Shown here piece by piece: positions 46,332-55,815 of a stretch of 64,000 nt of DNA. The translations under genes were made by a program, and so were the position numbers. This stretch comes from Mycobacterium sp. BK086 (lineage in GTDB: Bacteria > Actinomycetota > Actinomycetes > Mycobacteriales > Mycobacteriaceae): contig SNWL01000005.1 of the NCBI GenBank assembly GCA_004362315.1, positions 744,001 to 808,000 on the forward strand. The letters are read 5' to 3'. Every line of letters starts with the position of its first letter. Positions within the stretch are counted from its first letter, which is position 1. Below the pieces are notes generated by a model, which saw only the letters and a program-made list of their open reading frames with translations, did not search any database and had not been told where the DNA came from.

Positions 46332-46969
46332 CGGGCGGCACCTTCCAGGACGGGCGCCCCGAGTTCCTCGAAGGCGGCGATGATTTCGTCACCGGTGCGC
46401 ATCGCACCGGACTGCAGGTATTCCATGGCATCCAGTGCGGCCTCGTGCCGGTACACCGACGACCCTCCGACACAGTCGGTCACCACCCGGACATAGAAGT
46501 CCCGCTGGTGTGCGTCGGCGAAGGTGTAGTGGACGCACACGTCGGTCAGGCCGCCGATCAGGATCAGTGTGTCGGCCTTCAGCCCGGACAACACGATCTC
46601 GAATTCCGTTCCGATGAAACCGGAATAGCGCCGCTTGACGATATGGAATTCGTGGTTGGGCCCGTTGAAGTCGGGCAACAGCCTCGGATGCAGCGGGGTG
46701 CCCGCCCGGCCGTCCACGCAGTGCTCCCCCTCATTTCCGTCCAGTTCACGACCGAAGTCGATTCCGCTGGGCCGGTGCACTTCCTGGAAGAACACGATGG
46801 GGATACCCGAGGCGCGGGCGGCGGCGATCAACCGCTCGGCCAACTCGATTCTGTCGTCATAGCCGGGCATGTGTTCGATGCCGACTTCGTCGGCGGGCAT
46901 ACCGCCGCTCTCTTGCATGTCGACGACGACCAGAACCGGATTGCCCACGATCAGTGGCTGTTTCGGCAC
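46328..46969 (-). CDS. Isochorismatase-family cysteine amidohydrolase
   Basis: A 213-residue hydrolase. The catalytic triad is Asp in VLVVVDMQESGG (residue 17), Lys in IVKRRYSGFIGTE, and Cys in LIGGLTDVCVHYTFADA near residue 147. Relatives include N-carbamoylsarcosine amidohydrolase, ureidoacrylate hydrolase RutB and oxamate or biuret hydrolases, all acting on C-N amide bonds. In this operon it could remove a carbamoyl group from a ureide such as ureidoglycolate, but that is inference. It starts at GTG, four to five bases after the permease stop. Confidence 0.88.
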   Translation of the reverse strand: MPKQPLIVGNPVLVVVDMQESGGMPADEVGIEHMPGYDDRIELAERLIAAARASGIPIVFFQEVHRPSGIDFGRELDGNEGEHCVDGRAGTPLHPRLLPDFNGPNHEFHIVKRRYSGFIGTEFEIVLSGLKADTLILIGGLTDVCVHYTFADAHQRDFYVRVVTDCVGGSSVYRHEAALDAMEYLQSGAMRTGDEIIAAFEELGAPVLEGAAR

Positions 46970-46974
46970 CTAAC

Positions 46975-47979
46975 TTATCCTCCTATTACTGCGATGCGGG
47001 GGTCTGCGGCGGCCTGCAGAAGATCCACGGCCGTATTGATGAAGACGTAGAGCGCGCCGAGCATCAGCGTCACACCGGCGATCGCCGGGAAGTCCGCCAC
47101 CGGGATGCTCTGCGCGATGTACTGGCCGATACCCGGCCAGCCGAACACCTGCTCGATCACCAGCACGCCGGAGAACATCAGGCCCACCTGCAGGCCGGTC
47201 ATGGACAGCGCCGAGCCGATGCAGTTGCGCAGCACGTGGCCGGCCACGATTCGGCTCTCCGACAAGCCTTTTGCCCGCGCGGTGCGCGCGTAGTCGCTGT
47301 CCATGTCGGTCAGCAGGCTCGAGCGCAGCACCCGGCCGATGGCCACCGCCGGGCCCAGCGCGATCACCAGGGCCGGCAGGATCAGGTGGTGCAGTGCGTC
47401 GGTGACGACATCGAGGCGGCCGCTGAGCAGACCGTCCACGGTCAGCAGGCCGGTGGGTCCGGTCGGCGGGTTACTGATTCCGGTGCGCCCGTTGGCGGGC
47501 ACCCAGCCCAGCTTCTGGTAGAAGACGATCAGCCCGAGGATGCCGAGTAGGAACATCGGCGCCGAGGCCCCGGTGAACAGGATCGCCCGCAGCGCAGCCG
47601 ATCCCCGCCACTTCAGGGTGGTGCTGAACGCCAGCAGGACGGCGAGCACCAGGGCGATCCCGATGCCGTAGAGCGCCAGTTCCAGGGTGGCCGGGAAGAA
47701 GCTGCCCAGATCGGATGCGACGGGGTGACGGGTGCGGTACGACGTCCCCAGATCGCCCTGCACGGCGCCGGTGAGGTAGTGCCAGAACTGGGTGAACATC
47801 GGGTCGTTGAGGCCCAGCGCTTCCCGGCGGGCAGCCACCGCGGAGGCCGATGACTGCGCACCCATCTGCGCCTTGACCGGATCCAGCGGCGAAATGTGTT
47901 GCAGCACAAACATCACCGCGGTGAGTGCGACCAGGATCGCCACCATGGCCGCCAGACGAGAGACGATGAATGTTCTCAT
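46975..47979 (-). CDS. ABC transporter permease (DppB-like)
   Basis: A 334-residue integral membrane protein with six TM helices. It has FVLQHISPLDPVKAQMG near the N-terminus and the EAA loop as ARAKGLSESRIVAGHVLRNC near residue 235. It forms the pore with the DppC-like subunit and couples to the fused ATPase. The gene lies ten bases downstream of the dppC-like gene. The extracytoplasmic loop after TM1 contains the dipeptide-permease-type ALGLNDPMFTQFWHYL segment. Confidence 0.92.
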   Translation of the reverse strand: MRTFIVSRLAAMVAILVALTAVMFVLQHISPLDPVKAQMGAQSSASAVAARREALGLNDPMFTQFWHYLTGAVQGDLGTSYRTRHPVASDLGSFFPATLELALYGIGIALVLAVLLAFSTTLKWRGSAALRAILFTGASAPMFLLGILGLIVFYQKLGWVPANGRTGISNPPTGPTGLLTVDGLLSGRLDVVTDALHHLILPALVIALGPAVAIGRVLRSSLLTDMDSDYARTARAKGLSESRIVAGHVLRNCIGSALSMTGLQVGLMFSGVLVIEQVFGWPGIGQYIAQSIPVADFPAIAGVTLMLGALYVFINTAVDLLQAAADPRIAVIGG

Positions 47980-47989
47980 CGAAGGCCTC

Positions 47990-48859
47990 CTAGCTCGTCT
48001 TCATCAGGTTGCGCAGGCTGTCACCCGCGATGTTTCCGATCACGGCCAGAACCAGAACGCCGAGACCCGGCATCACCGGAACCCACCACTGCTGCAGGAA
48101 ATAGCTGAGGTTGCGGGCCGCGTCGGCGCCCAGTTCGGGAGCCGGTGCCGACTGGCCGAGTCCCAGGAACGACAGCGCGGCCAGCGTCAGGATCAGTGTT
48201 CCGAGGTCGAGGCTGGCGGCGACCAGCGCGTTGGGTACCGCGCCGGGCAGCAGGTGGCGCAGTGCCACCCGGATCGGTCCCACCCCGGCAAGCCGGGCCG
48301 CTTCGACGTGCGGGCGGGCAGCCAGCCGGACGATCTCGCCCCGAACCAGCCTGGCGTAGAACGGCCACCACACGATCGACACCGCGATGAGGGTGTGGAT
48401 GAAACCGGGCCCGAGCGCGGCGACGACTGCGATGGCGAGGACGGGTGCCGGCAGCGACAGGAACCCGTCGGTGATCCGCATGAGCGTCGCATCCACCCAG
48501 CCGCCGGCGGCACCGGCGATCAGTCCGATCACGCCGCCGATCAACAGCCCGACGGCCACCACGACCAGCGCGGCGAACCAGCTGGACCGCACACCGAACA
48601 ACACCCGGCTCAAGATGTCGCGACCGACGCTGTCGGTGCCGAGCAGGAAACCGTCCTTGCCCGGCGCCTGCAACGGCATGCCGACCGGCACCAGCGGATC
48701 GTGCGGCGCGAGGATCGGCACGGCGACCGCGATCAGCGTCACCAGCAGGATCAGGGACACCCCAAGCCAATTCAGGATCATGGCACGATCCTTGGGCAGT
48801 GCGGCCATCCGCTTCTCGCGGCTGCGTAACAGGGCCGGGGCAGGGATTGCGATGGCCAT
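47990..48859 (-). CDS. ABC transporter permease (DppC-like)
   Basis: A 289-residue membrane protein with a cytoplasmic N-terminus, six TM helices and the OppC_N segment followed by HDPLVPVGMPLQAPGKDGFLLGTDSVGRDILSRVLFG. The EAA motif is EAARLAGVGPIRVALRHLLP near residue 190. The ATG shares a base with the ATPase stop (TGATG). It completes the importer. Confidence 0.92.
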   Translation of the reverse strand: MAIAIPAPALLRSREKRMAALPKDRAMILNWLGVSLILLVTLIAVAVPILAPHDPLVPVGMPLQAPGKDGFLLGTDSVGRDILSRVLFGVRSSWFAALVVVAVGLLIGGVIGLIAGAAGGWVDATLMRITDGFLSLPAPVLAIAVVAALGPGFIHTLIAVSIVWWPFYARLVRGEIVRLAARPHVEAARLAGVGPIRVALRHLLPGAVPNALVAASLDLGTLILTLAALSFLGLGQSAPAPELGADAARNLSYFLQQWWVPVMPGLGVLVLAVIGNIAGDSLRNLMKTS

Positions 48860-50859
48860 CAGCGCGCCTTTCGTTCGATACAGGCGACCTGGTGCGGGCT
48901 ACCGGGAATGCCTTCGAGTCGCACGTCGAGTTCGGTGTCGCTGCACGTGTCGATCGCGATCGGGCACCTCGGATGGAACGCGCATCCCGTCGGCGGGGAC
49001 AGCGGGCTGGCGGGTTCGCCGGACAGCACCCGGCAGTCGCGGCCCAGATCGGGGATCGCGTCGACCAGAGCCTGCGTGTAGGGGTGGGTCGGACGTCCGA
49101 TGACGTCTTCGGCGGGGCCGATTTCGACGATGCGGCCCAGATACATCACCGCGATCCGGTCGGCGACGACTCGGGCCACCGACAGGTCGTGGGTCACGAA
49201 CACCACCGACATGTCCAGTCCGCGGCGCAATTCGCCGATGAGGTTGAGCACCGAGGCGGCCAGCGATACGTCGAGCGCGCTGGTCGGTTCGTCGCACAGC
49301 AGCACCTGCGGCGGGATCACGGTGGCCCGGGCGAGCGACACCCGCTGCCGCTGACCGCCCGACAGCTGGCCGGCCCGCGACTTGACCACATCCTGGGGCA
49401 GACCCACCCGCTCGAGCACGGCCGCGACGGCATCCTTGCGCTCGGTGCGCGACATGTTCGTGCCGCGCAGCCGCTCACCGATCAGCTCGCCGACCGACAG
49501 CCACGGCGTCAGCGAGGCGCCGGCGTCCTGAAAGACCATCTGCGGGCGCTGGTTTCCGGCCAGCGCGACCTCACCGGTGGTCGGCTTTTCCAACCCGGCG
49601 ATGATGCGCAGCAGTGTCGACTTGCCGGATCCGCTCTCCCCCACCAGCGCCACCGATTCGCCGTGCGCGACGGTCAGTGACACCCCACGCAGGGCCTGCA
49701 GTTTGCTCTGCTTCGCGCCCGAGCGGTCGAGCCAGCGGCGGCGCACGGTGAATGCCTTGGTGACGCTGCGGGCGTCGACGGCAGCCGGCTGTTCGGCGTC
49801 GATCTCGGCCCGGTCGGCGAACGCTTCGGTCTCGGCGGCGACGATGCCCGCCAGCTCGGCCCGCATCTGCTCGGGTTCGATGATGCACGCGCTCACCCGG
49901 TTCGTGGCGACGGGCACCGGATCCGGTGGCGTGGTGGAACATTCGGGGCGGGCCACCGCGCACCGCGGCACGAAGGCGCAGCCGGGCAGCGGGGCGGTCG
50001 GACTGGGCACCTGGCCGGCCATCGCGGCCAGTGGACGGTCGCGGGTGGTCTCCAGCGTCAGGCGTGACTGCAGCAGACCATGGGTGTACGGGTGTGCCGG
50101 GGTGGCCAAAACGTCTGCGGTCGGACCGATCTCGGCGATGCGCCCGGCGTAGAGCACCGCGATGCGGTCGGCGATCTGGGCCGCCACGCCGAGGTCGTGA
50201 GTGATCAGCACGATGCTGCAGCCGATCTCGCTGCGCAACCGCTGCAGCAACGCCAGCACCTGCGCCTGGACGGTGACATCGAGTGCGGTGGTCGGTTCGT
50301 CGGCGATGATCAGCTCGGGATTGCCGGCCACGGCGATTGCGATCATCACGCGCTGCCGCAGACCGCCGGACAATTCGTGCGGGTAGGCCCGCATCCGGCG
50401 TTCGGGGTCCGGAATACCCACGGCGGTCAGCAGTTTCAGCGCCTCTTCGCTGCTACCTGCGACCTCTTCGACCTGCTTGCCGATCCGCATGGTGGGGTTC
50501 AGCGAGGTCATCGGGTCCTGGAAGACCGCGCCGAGGTCCAGGCGCCGGACTTTGCGCAGCTGCTTGGCCGCGCCGGTGAGCATGTCGGTTCCGCAGACCG
50601 CCACACTGCCGCCGGTCTTGGCGCGTCCCAGCAGGCCGAGCATGCTGAAACCCAGCACGCTCTTGCCCGATCCGGACTCGCCGACGAGGCCGACGATCTC
50701 GCCGGGTGCGATGGTCAGCGACACCCCGCGCAGCGCGTGCACGTCCTTGCCATTGCGGCGGAACGTGACGCTCAGGTCATTCACCGCGGCGACCACGTCG
50801 CCGGCCGGCGCAGTCGCCGGGGCGTCAGGTCGTAGCGCAACACTTGCGGCGCTCGCCAT
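48859..50859 (-). CDS. Fused dual ATPase of a Dpp/Opp-type ABC importer (DppD-DppF fusion)
   Basis: A 666-residue protein carrying two ATPase domains. The first has [16 protein letters not shown] near residue 53, signature [12 protein letters not shown] and Walker [13 protein letters not shown]. The second has [15 protein letters not shown] near 405, [12 protein letters not shown] and [11 protein letters not shown]. Each domain is followed by an oligopeptide-transporter C-terminal region with conserved Cys (GCAFVPRC and GCAFHPRCP). Fusion of the two subunits makes this a self-contained motor. It is the first gene of the 11-gene operon; GGGGAGA precedes the ATG. Confidence 0.94.
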   Translation of the reverse strand: MASAASVALRPDAPATAPAGDVVAAVNDLSVTFRRNGKDVHALRGVSLTIAPGEIVGLVGESGSGKSVLGFSMLGLLGRAKTGGSVAVCGTDMLTGAAKQLRKVRRLDLGAVFQDPMTSLNPTMRIGKQVEEVAGSSEEALKLLTAVGIPDPERRMRAYPHELSGGLRQRVMIAIAVAGNPELIIADEPTTALDVTVQAQVLALLQRLRSEIGCSIVLITHDLGVAAQIADRIAVLYAGRIAEIGPTADVLATPAHPYTHGLLQSRLTLETTRDRPLAAMAGQVPSPTAPLPGCAFVPRCAVARPECSTTPPDPVPVATNRVSACIIEPEQMRAELAGIVAAETEAFADRAEIDAEQPAAVDARSVTKAFTVRRRWLDRSGAKQSKLQALRGVSLTVAHGESVALVGESGSGKSTLLRIIAGLEKPTTGEVALAGNQRPQMVFQDAGASLTPWLSVGELIGERLRGTNMSRTERKDAVAAVLERVGLPQDVVKSRAGQLSGGQRQRVSLARATVIPPQVLLCDEPTSALDVSLAASVLNLIGELRRGLDMSVVFVTHDLSVARVVADRIAVMYLGRIVEIGPAEDVIGRPTHPYTQALVDAIPDLGRDCRVLSGEPASPLSPPTGCAFHPRCPIAIDTCSDTELDVRLEGIPGSPHQVACIERKAR

Positions 50860-50917
50860 GCAGAGTCTCCCCGAGGGTCGAAAATCACGAGGATGGCCTC
50901 ACCGGTGAGCCATCAGC

Positions 50918-50931
50918 CTGTCGATTGACAG
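50918..50931. promoter_or_regulatory. Candidate TetR operator copy 1, CTGTC-GATT-GACAG
   Basis: A perfect 5-bp inverted repeat with a 4-bp centre, 60 bases upstream of the first importer gene. The same architecture, CTGTC-N4-GACAG, recurs at 51010-51029. Two copies in the shared control region of a divergent TetR gene and operon make a regulator-binding function likely; no binding data are known to me. Confidence 0.6.
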
Positions 50932-51009
50932 TTTTGCGGGCCTCGTGTCGCGATTGGTGTCGCTGGCGTAACCAATCCGTGGCGGCGCGTAACCGATAGG
51001 TATCCCGCG

Positions 51010-51029
51010 TTTCTGTCGTGTGACAGAAA
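51010..51029. promoter_or_regulatory. Candidate TetR operator copy 2, TTTCTGTC-GTGT-GACAGAAA
   Basis: A perfect 8-bp inverted repeat with a 4-bp centre, about 50 bases upstream of the TetR start. Its inner core CTGTC-N4-GACAG equals the site at 50918-50931; the centres are 95 bases apart. A further half-site-like TCTGTC occurs near 51040. The arrangement suggests co-repression of the ureide operon and autoregulation. Confidence 0.65.
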
Positions 51030-51077
51030 ATCCCCGGGTCTGTCTTTTCGCTGGTGATGTGGGTCAACATCGGATCC

Positions 51078-51737
51078 ATGGAGACGACGCGGGCGGGCCG
51101 TCCGCGCTTGACCGAGCGGCGCAGGCCGGGCACGACCGCCCGGGAGGAGATCCTCGACGCCGCCGCGGAGCTGTTCACCACCCGCGGCTATGCCAGCACG
51201 TCCACCCGGGCGATCGCCGAAGCGGTCGGCATCCGGCAGGCCTCGCTGTACCACTACTTCAAGACCAAAGACGAGCTGCTGTCCGCGCTGCTGCATCAGA
51301 CCGTCACGCCGACGCTGGTGTACCTCTCCGAGCTGCGGCAGGCCGAGCCACCCGCCGAGCTGAGCCTGCACGCGCTGGCCGCCTTCGACGGCGCCCAGCT
51401 GCTGACGTCGCGGTGGAATCTGGGCGCGCTGTATCTGCTGCCCGAGCTGCGCGAAGCACGGCTGGCGACGTTTTGGACCGAACGCGAACGCCTGCGGCTG
51501 GCCTACCTCGATCTGAGCCGCGCGATCCTGGCGACGACCGGGGTGGCCGCCGATGCCGCCGACCTGCCGTTTCGTCTGGTCGAGTCGCTGGTGAACATGT
51601 GGACACCACCCCCGCGGCCTGACCACACGGCGCTGGCCGGCCACGTTGCCGACGCCTGCCTGCGGGTACTCGGCGTCACCGACGACGCCTTGACCGCACT
51701 TCGCGCGTCCGGACCTGCGTGGGCAGGACATTTGTAG
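51078..51737 (+). CDS. TetR-family regulator, divergent from the ureide operon
   Basis: From the ATG at 51078 this is a 219-residue repressor: METTRAGRPRLTERRRPG, then TAREEILDAAAELFTTRGY and the recognition-helix segment STRAIAEAVGIRQASLYHYF. The C-terminal part is a helical ligand-binding domain. In-frame GTG 51054 and ATG 51057 are alternative starts eight and seven codons earlier, none with a strong ribosome site. It is divergent from the transporter-ureide operon, and two matching palindromes lie in the intergenic space, so it is the likely operon regulator. Ligand candidates are ureides. Confidence 0.9.
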   Translation: METTRAGRPRLTERRRPGTTAREEILDAAAELFTTRGYASTSTRAIAEAVGIRQASLYHYFKTKDELLSALLHQTVTPTLVYLSELRQAEPPAELSLHALAAFDGAQLLTSRWNLGALYLLPELREARLATFWTERERLRLAYLDLSRAILATTGVAADAADLPFRLVESLVNMWTPPPRPDHTALAGHVADACLRVLGVTDDALTALRASGPAWAGHL

Positions 51738-51746
51738 GATCAGGCC

Positions 51747-53204
51747 ATGCCGCTGGCCGAAGGCGAGACATTCGCGGGTTACACGATCCTGCGTCTGCTC
51801 GGCGCGGGCGGGATGGGCGAGGTCTATCTCGCGGCGCACCCTCGGCTGCCCCGCCAGGATGCGCTCAAGGTGCTGCCCGCCTCGGTCAGCGGGGATGACG
51901 AATTCCGGGCCCGGTTCGAACGCGAAGCCGATATCGCCGCCACGCTGTGGCACCCGCACATCGTCGGCGTCCACGATCGTGGTGAGTCCGACGGCCAGCT
52001 GTGGATCGCGATGGATTACGTCGACGGCACCGATGCGGGCGAGCTGCTCAAGACCCATCCCACCGGGCTGCCACAGCGCGACGTGCTCAACATCGTCACC
52101 GCGGTCGGCGAGGCGCTGGATTATGCACACCAACGACATCTGCTGCACCGCGACGTCAAGCCCGCCAATATCCTGGTGGCCAGGCAGGAGCCGGATGGCG
52201 AACGAATCCTGTTGGCGGACTTCGGCATTGCCCGCTGGGACAATGACGCCAGCGGGTTGACACAGACCAATATGACGGTCGGCACGGTGTCGTATGCCGC
52301 CCCGGAACAATTGATGGGCCGTGAACTGGACGGCAGGGCCGACCAGTACGCACTCGCCGCCACCGCCTATCACCTACTCACCGGCAAGCCGCCGTTTCAG
52401 CACACCAACCCCGCGGTGGTGATCAGCCAGCACCTGTCGGCGTTGCCGCCGAGCCTGGCCGATCACCGGCCCGAACTGGCCGATCTGGACCCGGCCTTGC
52501 AAAAAGCGCTGGCGAAGGACCCCGCCGACCGCTTCGACCGCTGCGTCGATTTCGCCAGGGCCCTGTCGCACCACATCACCACACCGCTCTCGGGTGACGG
52601 GCTGTCCGACACCGACGCCACCCGGCTGACCCCGATCACCGACGCCGCACCGGGCGACGAACCCGGACCGGGAACGCACAAGTCGTGGCTGCGCCCGGCC
52701 ATCCTGGTCCCGGTTCTGCTCGTGCTCCTGATCGCGGTGGCCGCGGCGTTCATCGCCGGACGCGACCGTGGTGAGACGGTCGCCACCCAGGACGACGTCC
52801 ACACCACCACGACCGCGACGACTCCCGCGACCACCAGCGTCGTCGCCCCGCCGCCGCCGGTCACCACCACAACGACCACGACGACCACCAACACCCCGAC
52901 CGACACCGTCACCGTGGCGCCGACCCCCACCGCGGTGATCGGGTCGGATTGCACCGAACCGGGCGCCACCGGCATCACCGCCGATGGGGCCACCGCGTTC
53001 TGCACGCAGCTGCAATACACCAACCGCTACCTGTGGTCGGTCCACCAGGACGTGATCCCGAACCCGGTGGTGACGACCTCGCCCACGGCTCCCATTTCGG
53101 CTCCGCCGACCGAGACCGAGTCCCCGGTGCGGGTCTGCATGCAGGAAACCGGGCACACCCGGCTGCGCTGCGCCGAGGAAATCCTGCGCGGCAACGCCCC
53201 GTAA
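51747..53204 (+). CDS. Membrane Ser/Thr protein kinase (PknF-like)
   Basis: A 485-residue receptor kinase. The kinase domain is at residues 10-280: [12 protein letters not shown] loop, the Lys in [18 protein letters not shown] near 135, DFGIAR near 155 and the activation-loop APEQL motif. TM helix 316-338 ([20 protein letters not shown]) precedes a Thr/Pro-rich linker (about 355-400) and a small extracytoplasmic domain with Cys pairs (DCTEPGATG, then AFCTQLQYT). Sequence start [15 protein letters not shown] is like M. tuberculosis PknF. It stands alone; the trigger and substrates are unknown. Confidence 0.93.
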   Translation: MPLAEGETFAGYTILRLLGAGGMGEVYLAAHPRLPRQDALKVLPASVSGDDEFRARFEREADIAATLWHPHIVGVHDRGESDGQLWIAMDYVDGTDAGELLKTHPTGLPQRDVLNIVTAVGEALDYAHQRHLLHRDVKPANILVARQEPDGERILLADFGIARWDNDASGLTQTNMTVGTVSYAAPEQLMGRELDGRADQYALAATAYHLLTGKPPFQHTNPAVVISQHLSALPPSLADHRPELADLDPALQKALAKDPADRFDRCVDFARALSHHITTPLSGDGLSDTDATRLTPITDAAPGDEPGPGTHKSWLRPAILVPVLLVLLIAVAAAFIAGRDRGETVATQDDVHTTTTATTPATTSVVAPPPPVTTTTTTTTTNTPTDTVTVAPTPTAVIGSDCTEPGATGITADGATAFCTQLQYTNRYLWSVHQDVIPNPVVTTSPTAPISAPPTETESPVRVCMQETGHTRLRCAEEILRGNAP

Positions 53205-53353
53205 ACCCACCAAAACGTCGATCTCGGCGCGGGATGAAACGTCTGGGCAGGCCCGTGACGATAGACGTCGCAAGGGGCTGGTGGGACTTGCTCGAACGGC
53301 GCGCGTCCAGCGACCTGAGCTATGTTCGACCGGAGACACAGACGGAGGTTCGA

Positions 53354-53761
53354 GTGAAGAGGCTCATCCTGGTGGCCGCCGGAGCGCTTGCCGCGGGTTC
53401 GGCAGCAGCCGCCCTGAGCATGGGTTCCAGCAGCGCTGACCCCAATGCCGGCGGCACGATGAACATCCTCGGCGAGCCGTATTACAAGGCGGTCGCCATC
53501 CTGCACGCGCAGGGCGTTTCGACAGTCTTCGGCGGATCAGTCGGCAGCGACGTGCCCCAAGCCAAGTGCATCGTGCAGAGCCAGAAGTACCTGGCCAGCG
53601 GCAAGATGCAGCTCATGCTGAACTGCACCAAGGCCGCCCAGCCCGATGCCCCGCCGCCCAGCTCGGCAGGCAGCGCGCCGCCGATCCCGGCCGACGGCGG
53701 CAGCCGGCCGACGCCCGGCGCGCCCGGCACCGTTGTGGTGACGCCGACTCAGGTCGGCTGA
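53354..53761 (+). CDS. Small secreted protein with Pro-rich tail
   Basis: A 135-residue exported protein. The GTG start has GGAGG five bases upstream, and residues 1-30 are a signal peptide ending near SSADP. The mature core of about 65 residues (GEPYYKAVAILHAQGVSTVFGG and two Cys) is followed by a Pro/Ala/Gly-rich tail with PADGGSRPTPGAPGTV. The core is vaguely like a PASTA or exported mycobacterial repeat unit, which I cannot confirm. The 150 bases before it hold no other gene; an upstream in-frame region lacks a ribosome site. Confidence 0.75.
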   Translation: MKRLILVAAGALAAGSAAAALSMGSSSADPNAGGTMNILGEPYYKAVAILHAQGVSTVFGGSVGSDVPQAKCIVQSQKYLASGKMQLMLNCTKAAQPDAPPPSSAGSAPPIPADGGSRPTPGAPGTVVVTPTQVG

Positions 53762-53812
53762 TCGCTCCCGTCCGATAAACTCGCGGCAGCTCACTGCCGG
53801 GAGGTTCCGCCC

Positions 53813-54712
53813 ATGCTGCGCCCACGCCGTTTCGAACACGAGATCGATCCCGGCCGGGTGCAGATCCAGGCCCGCAAGGTCGATTTCGACGTCACCGCGG
53901 CCCCGCTGCACTGGATTCCCGGCCATCCCGTCGCGTCGAATGTGATCGGGCTGCTCAACGTCGTCCTTCCGGTGGCCGAACGCTGGTTCGTGGAGACGTA
54001 CAACGAGGCACTCCCGCTGGTGAAAGATCCCCGGCTGGTCGAGGACATGCGTGGCTTCATCGGCCAGGAGGCCACCCACGCCGACGTCCACGAACAGGTG
54101 CTCCAAGACCTGATGGTCGCCCGCGGGGTGGACCCCCAACCGATCCTGCGTCAGCTCGACTACGTCTTCGCCCAGGTGCTCTCGCCGAGCACGTCCACCG
54201 ATCCACGGCGCCGCCTGAACAATCTGTGCGACCGGCTGTGGCTGATCGCGGCGATCGAGCACTACACCGCGGTGCTCGGCGACTTCGCCCTCAACAGCGC
54301 CTGGGACGACTACGGCGCCGATCCAACCCTGGTCGACGTGTTCCGCTGGCACGGCAGCGAAGAGGTCGAGCACCGCAACGTCGCCCACGAAGTCGCGGTC
54401 TACTTCCATGACAGCTACCTCGACCGGATCCGTTCCATGGGCATGGCGGCCATGCTGATCGCCGGCTTCTTCAACCGCGGCGCCTGGTATCTGTGTCGCA
54501 CCGATCCCACCCTCGACATGAGCTGGTGGCGGATGCAGAAGCTGCGGGCCGACGACTCCAAGCGCGGTCTGTTGCCCAAGTACCGCAAGCTGTTCGGCTC
54601 CACGACCCTGACCTACTTCCGGCCGAACTATTCGCCGGAAGACGTCGGTTCCACCGCGCAGGCCGTCGCCTACCTGGCCAGCTCGCCGGCCGCCCGCGCC
54701 GCGCACCTGTGA
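53813..54712 (+). CDS. PF10118-type ferritin-like (putative metal-dependent) protein
   Basis: A 299-residue helical protein of the family annotated as predicted metal-dependent hydrolase. Acidic/His motifs typical of a di-iron four-helix bundle occur in order: GQEATHADVHEQVLQD near 83, AIEHYTAVLGDF near 145, and WHGSEEVEHRNVAHEVAVYFHDS near 183. A C-terminal amphipathic region follows. Because the ligands look like those of ferritin-like oxidases and the next gene is a ferredoxin-NAD reductase, a redox enzyme is a better guess than a hydrolase. Its stop overlaps the reductase start (GTGA). Confidence 0.85.
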   Translation: MLRPRRFEHEIDPGRVQIQARKVDFDVTAAPLHWIPGHPVASNVIGLLNVVLPVAERWFVETYNEALPLVKDPRLVEDMRGFIGQEATHADVHEQVLQDLMVARGVDPQPILRQLDYVFAQVLSPSTSTDPRRRLNNLCDRLWLIAAIEHYTAVLGDFALNSAWDDYGADPTLVDVFRWHGSEEVEHRNVAHEVAVYFHDSYLDRIRSMGMAAMLIAGFFNRGAWYLCRTDPTLDMSWWRMQKLRADDSKRGLLPKYRKLFGSTTLTYFRPNYSPEDVGSTAQAVAYLASSPAARAAHL

Positions 54713-55815
54713 AACCGTTGTCCCGCTTGCGGTGGTCCCCGCCCAGCGCCTCGGGCCGGACCCGTCACGACGTTCCGCTGGCACTCACCGATGCGGCCAT
54801 CTCCACCCTGTGGGCGATCAGCGGCGCGATCCGCAGGCCTGCGACTCCCCCGGGCCGTGACCACACGCTCACGCTGCAGATCGTCGAGCGTCAGGTGGTC
54901 GCCAGGGATCAGAACGTCGTCGCGCTGACGCTGGCCGCCCCGGACCGGCGACCGCTGCCGCCGTGGCATCCCGGTGCCCACCTCGACATCCACCTGCCCA
55001 GCGGACGGATTCGGCAGTATTCACTGTGCGGCGATCCGCACCTGCTCACCTCCTACCGAATTGCCGTGCGGCGCATCCCTTCTGGCGGTGGTGGCTCGAT
55101 CGAGGTGCATGATGGCCTCGGGGTCGGGACGACGGTGACCAGCAGCGGCCCGCGAAATGCGTTCCCGCTCACGGTGCCCGGCTACGGATCGCCCACCCAG
55201 CGGCTGCGGTTCATCGCGGGCGGGATCGGCATCACCCCGATCCTGCCGATGCTTACCCTGGCCGACCGTCTCGGGGTGGACTGGTCGATGATCTACGCCG
55301 GACGCAGCGAGGAATCCATCCCGTTCCTCGACGAGGTGCGCCGGTTCGGCGATCGGATAGCGATCCGGACCGACGACGTGCACGGTGTGCCCACCGCCGC
55401 CGAATTGCTGGGCGACTGCCCCGACGGCGTCGCCGTGTACACCTGCGGCCCCGCGCCCATGCTGACCGCGATCCGGGCCGCGCTGGCCGGCCGCGACGAT
55501 GTGGAACTGCATTTCGAGCGGTTCGCCGCCGCACCGGTGGTCGACGGTACGACCTTCACCGCGACGGTGGCCTCGACGGGCGCCGCCGTGACGGTCGGAC
55601 CCCATGAGACCCTGCTGTCCGCGCTGCAGCGCGAGCAGGTGGCGGCGCCGTACTCCTGTCAGCAGGGCTTCTGCGGCACCTGCCGCACTCGTGTTATCAA
55701 TGGTGTTGTGCAGCACAGGGATACGCTTCTGACCGAACCGGAACAAGCCGCCGGGATGATGCTCACCTGCGTCTCGCGGGCACCTGAGGGCGGTCATCTC
55801 GAGCTGGACCTCTAG
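54709..55815 (+). CDS. Phthalate-dioxygenase-reductase-type flavo-iron-sulphur oxidoreductase
   Basis: A 368-residue reductase moving electrons from NAD(P)H via a flavin to a 2Fe-2S centre. The flavin site is GRIRQYSLCGDP near residue 103, the pyridine-nucleotide site is FIAGGIGITPILPML, with VYTCGPAPMLTAI later. The C-terminal 2Fe-2S ferredoxin has Cys spacing CQQGFCGTCRTRV and a fourth Cys in LTCVSRA. The GTG start overlaps the preceding gene's TGA. It probably supplies electrons to that ferritin-like partner; the DUF2993 gene follows directly. An upstream in-frame extension is antisense and not used. Confidence 0.92.
   Translation: MKPLSRLRWSPPSASGRTRHDVPLALTDAAISTLWAISGAIRRPATPPGRDHTLTLQIVERQVVARDQNVVALTLAAPDRRPLPPWHPGAHLDIHLPSGRIRQYSLCGDPHLLTSYRIAVRRIPSGGGGSIEVHDGLGVGTTVTSSGPRNAFPLTVPGYGSPTQRLRFIAGGIGITPILPMLTLADRLGVDWSMIYAGRSEESIPFLDEVRRFGDRIAIRTDDVHGVPTAAELLGDCPDGVAVYTCGPAPMLTAIRAALAGRDDVELHFERFAAAPVVDGTTFTATVASTGAAVTVGPHETLLSALQREQVAAPYSCQQGFCGTCRTRVINGVVQHRDTLLTEPEQAAGMMLTCVSRAPEGGHLELDL

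Noticed and set aside
52800..52915. ACC/ACG-rich repetitive stretch that resembles a tandem repeat
   Set aside because: It encodes the Thr/Pro/Val-rich linker of the PknF-like kinase between the TM helix and the extracellular domain, so it is coding low complexity, not an independent repeat.
54493..54708. An upstream extension of the 2Fe-2S reductase overlapping the PF10118 gene
   Set aside because: The extension is in another frame of the preceding gene and composed of Arg/Pro-rich noise; the GTGA overlap gives a natural start at 54709.
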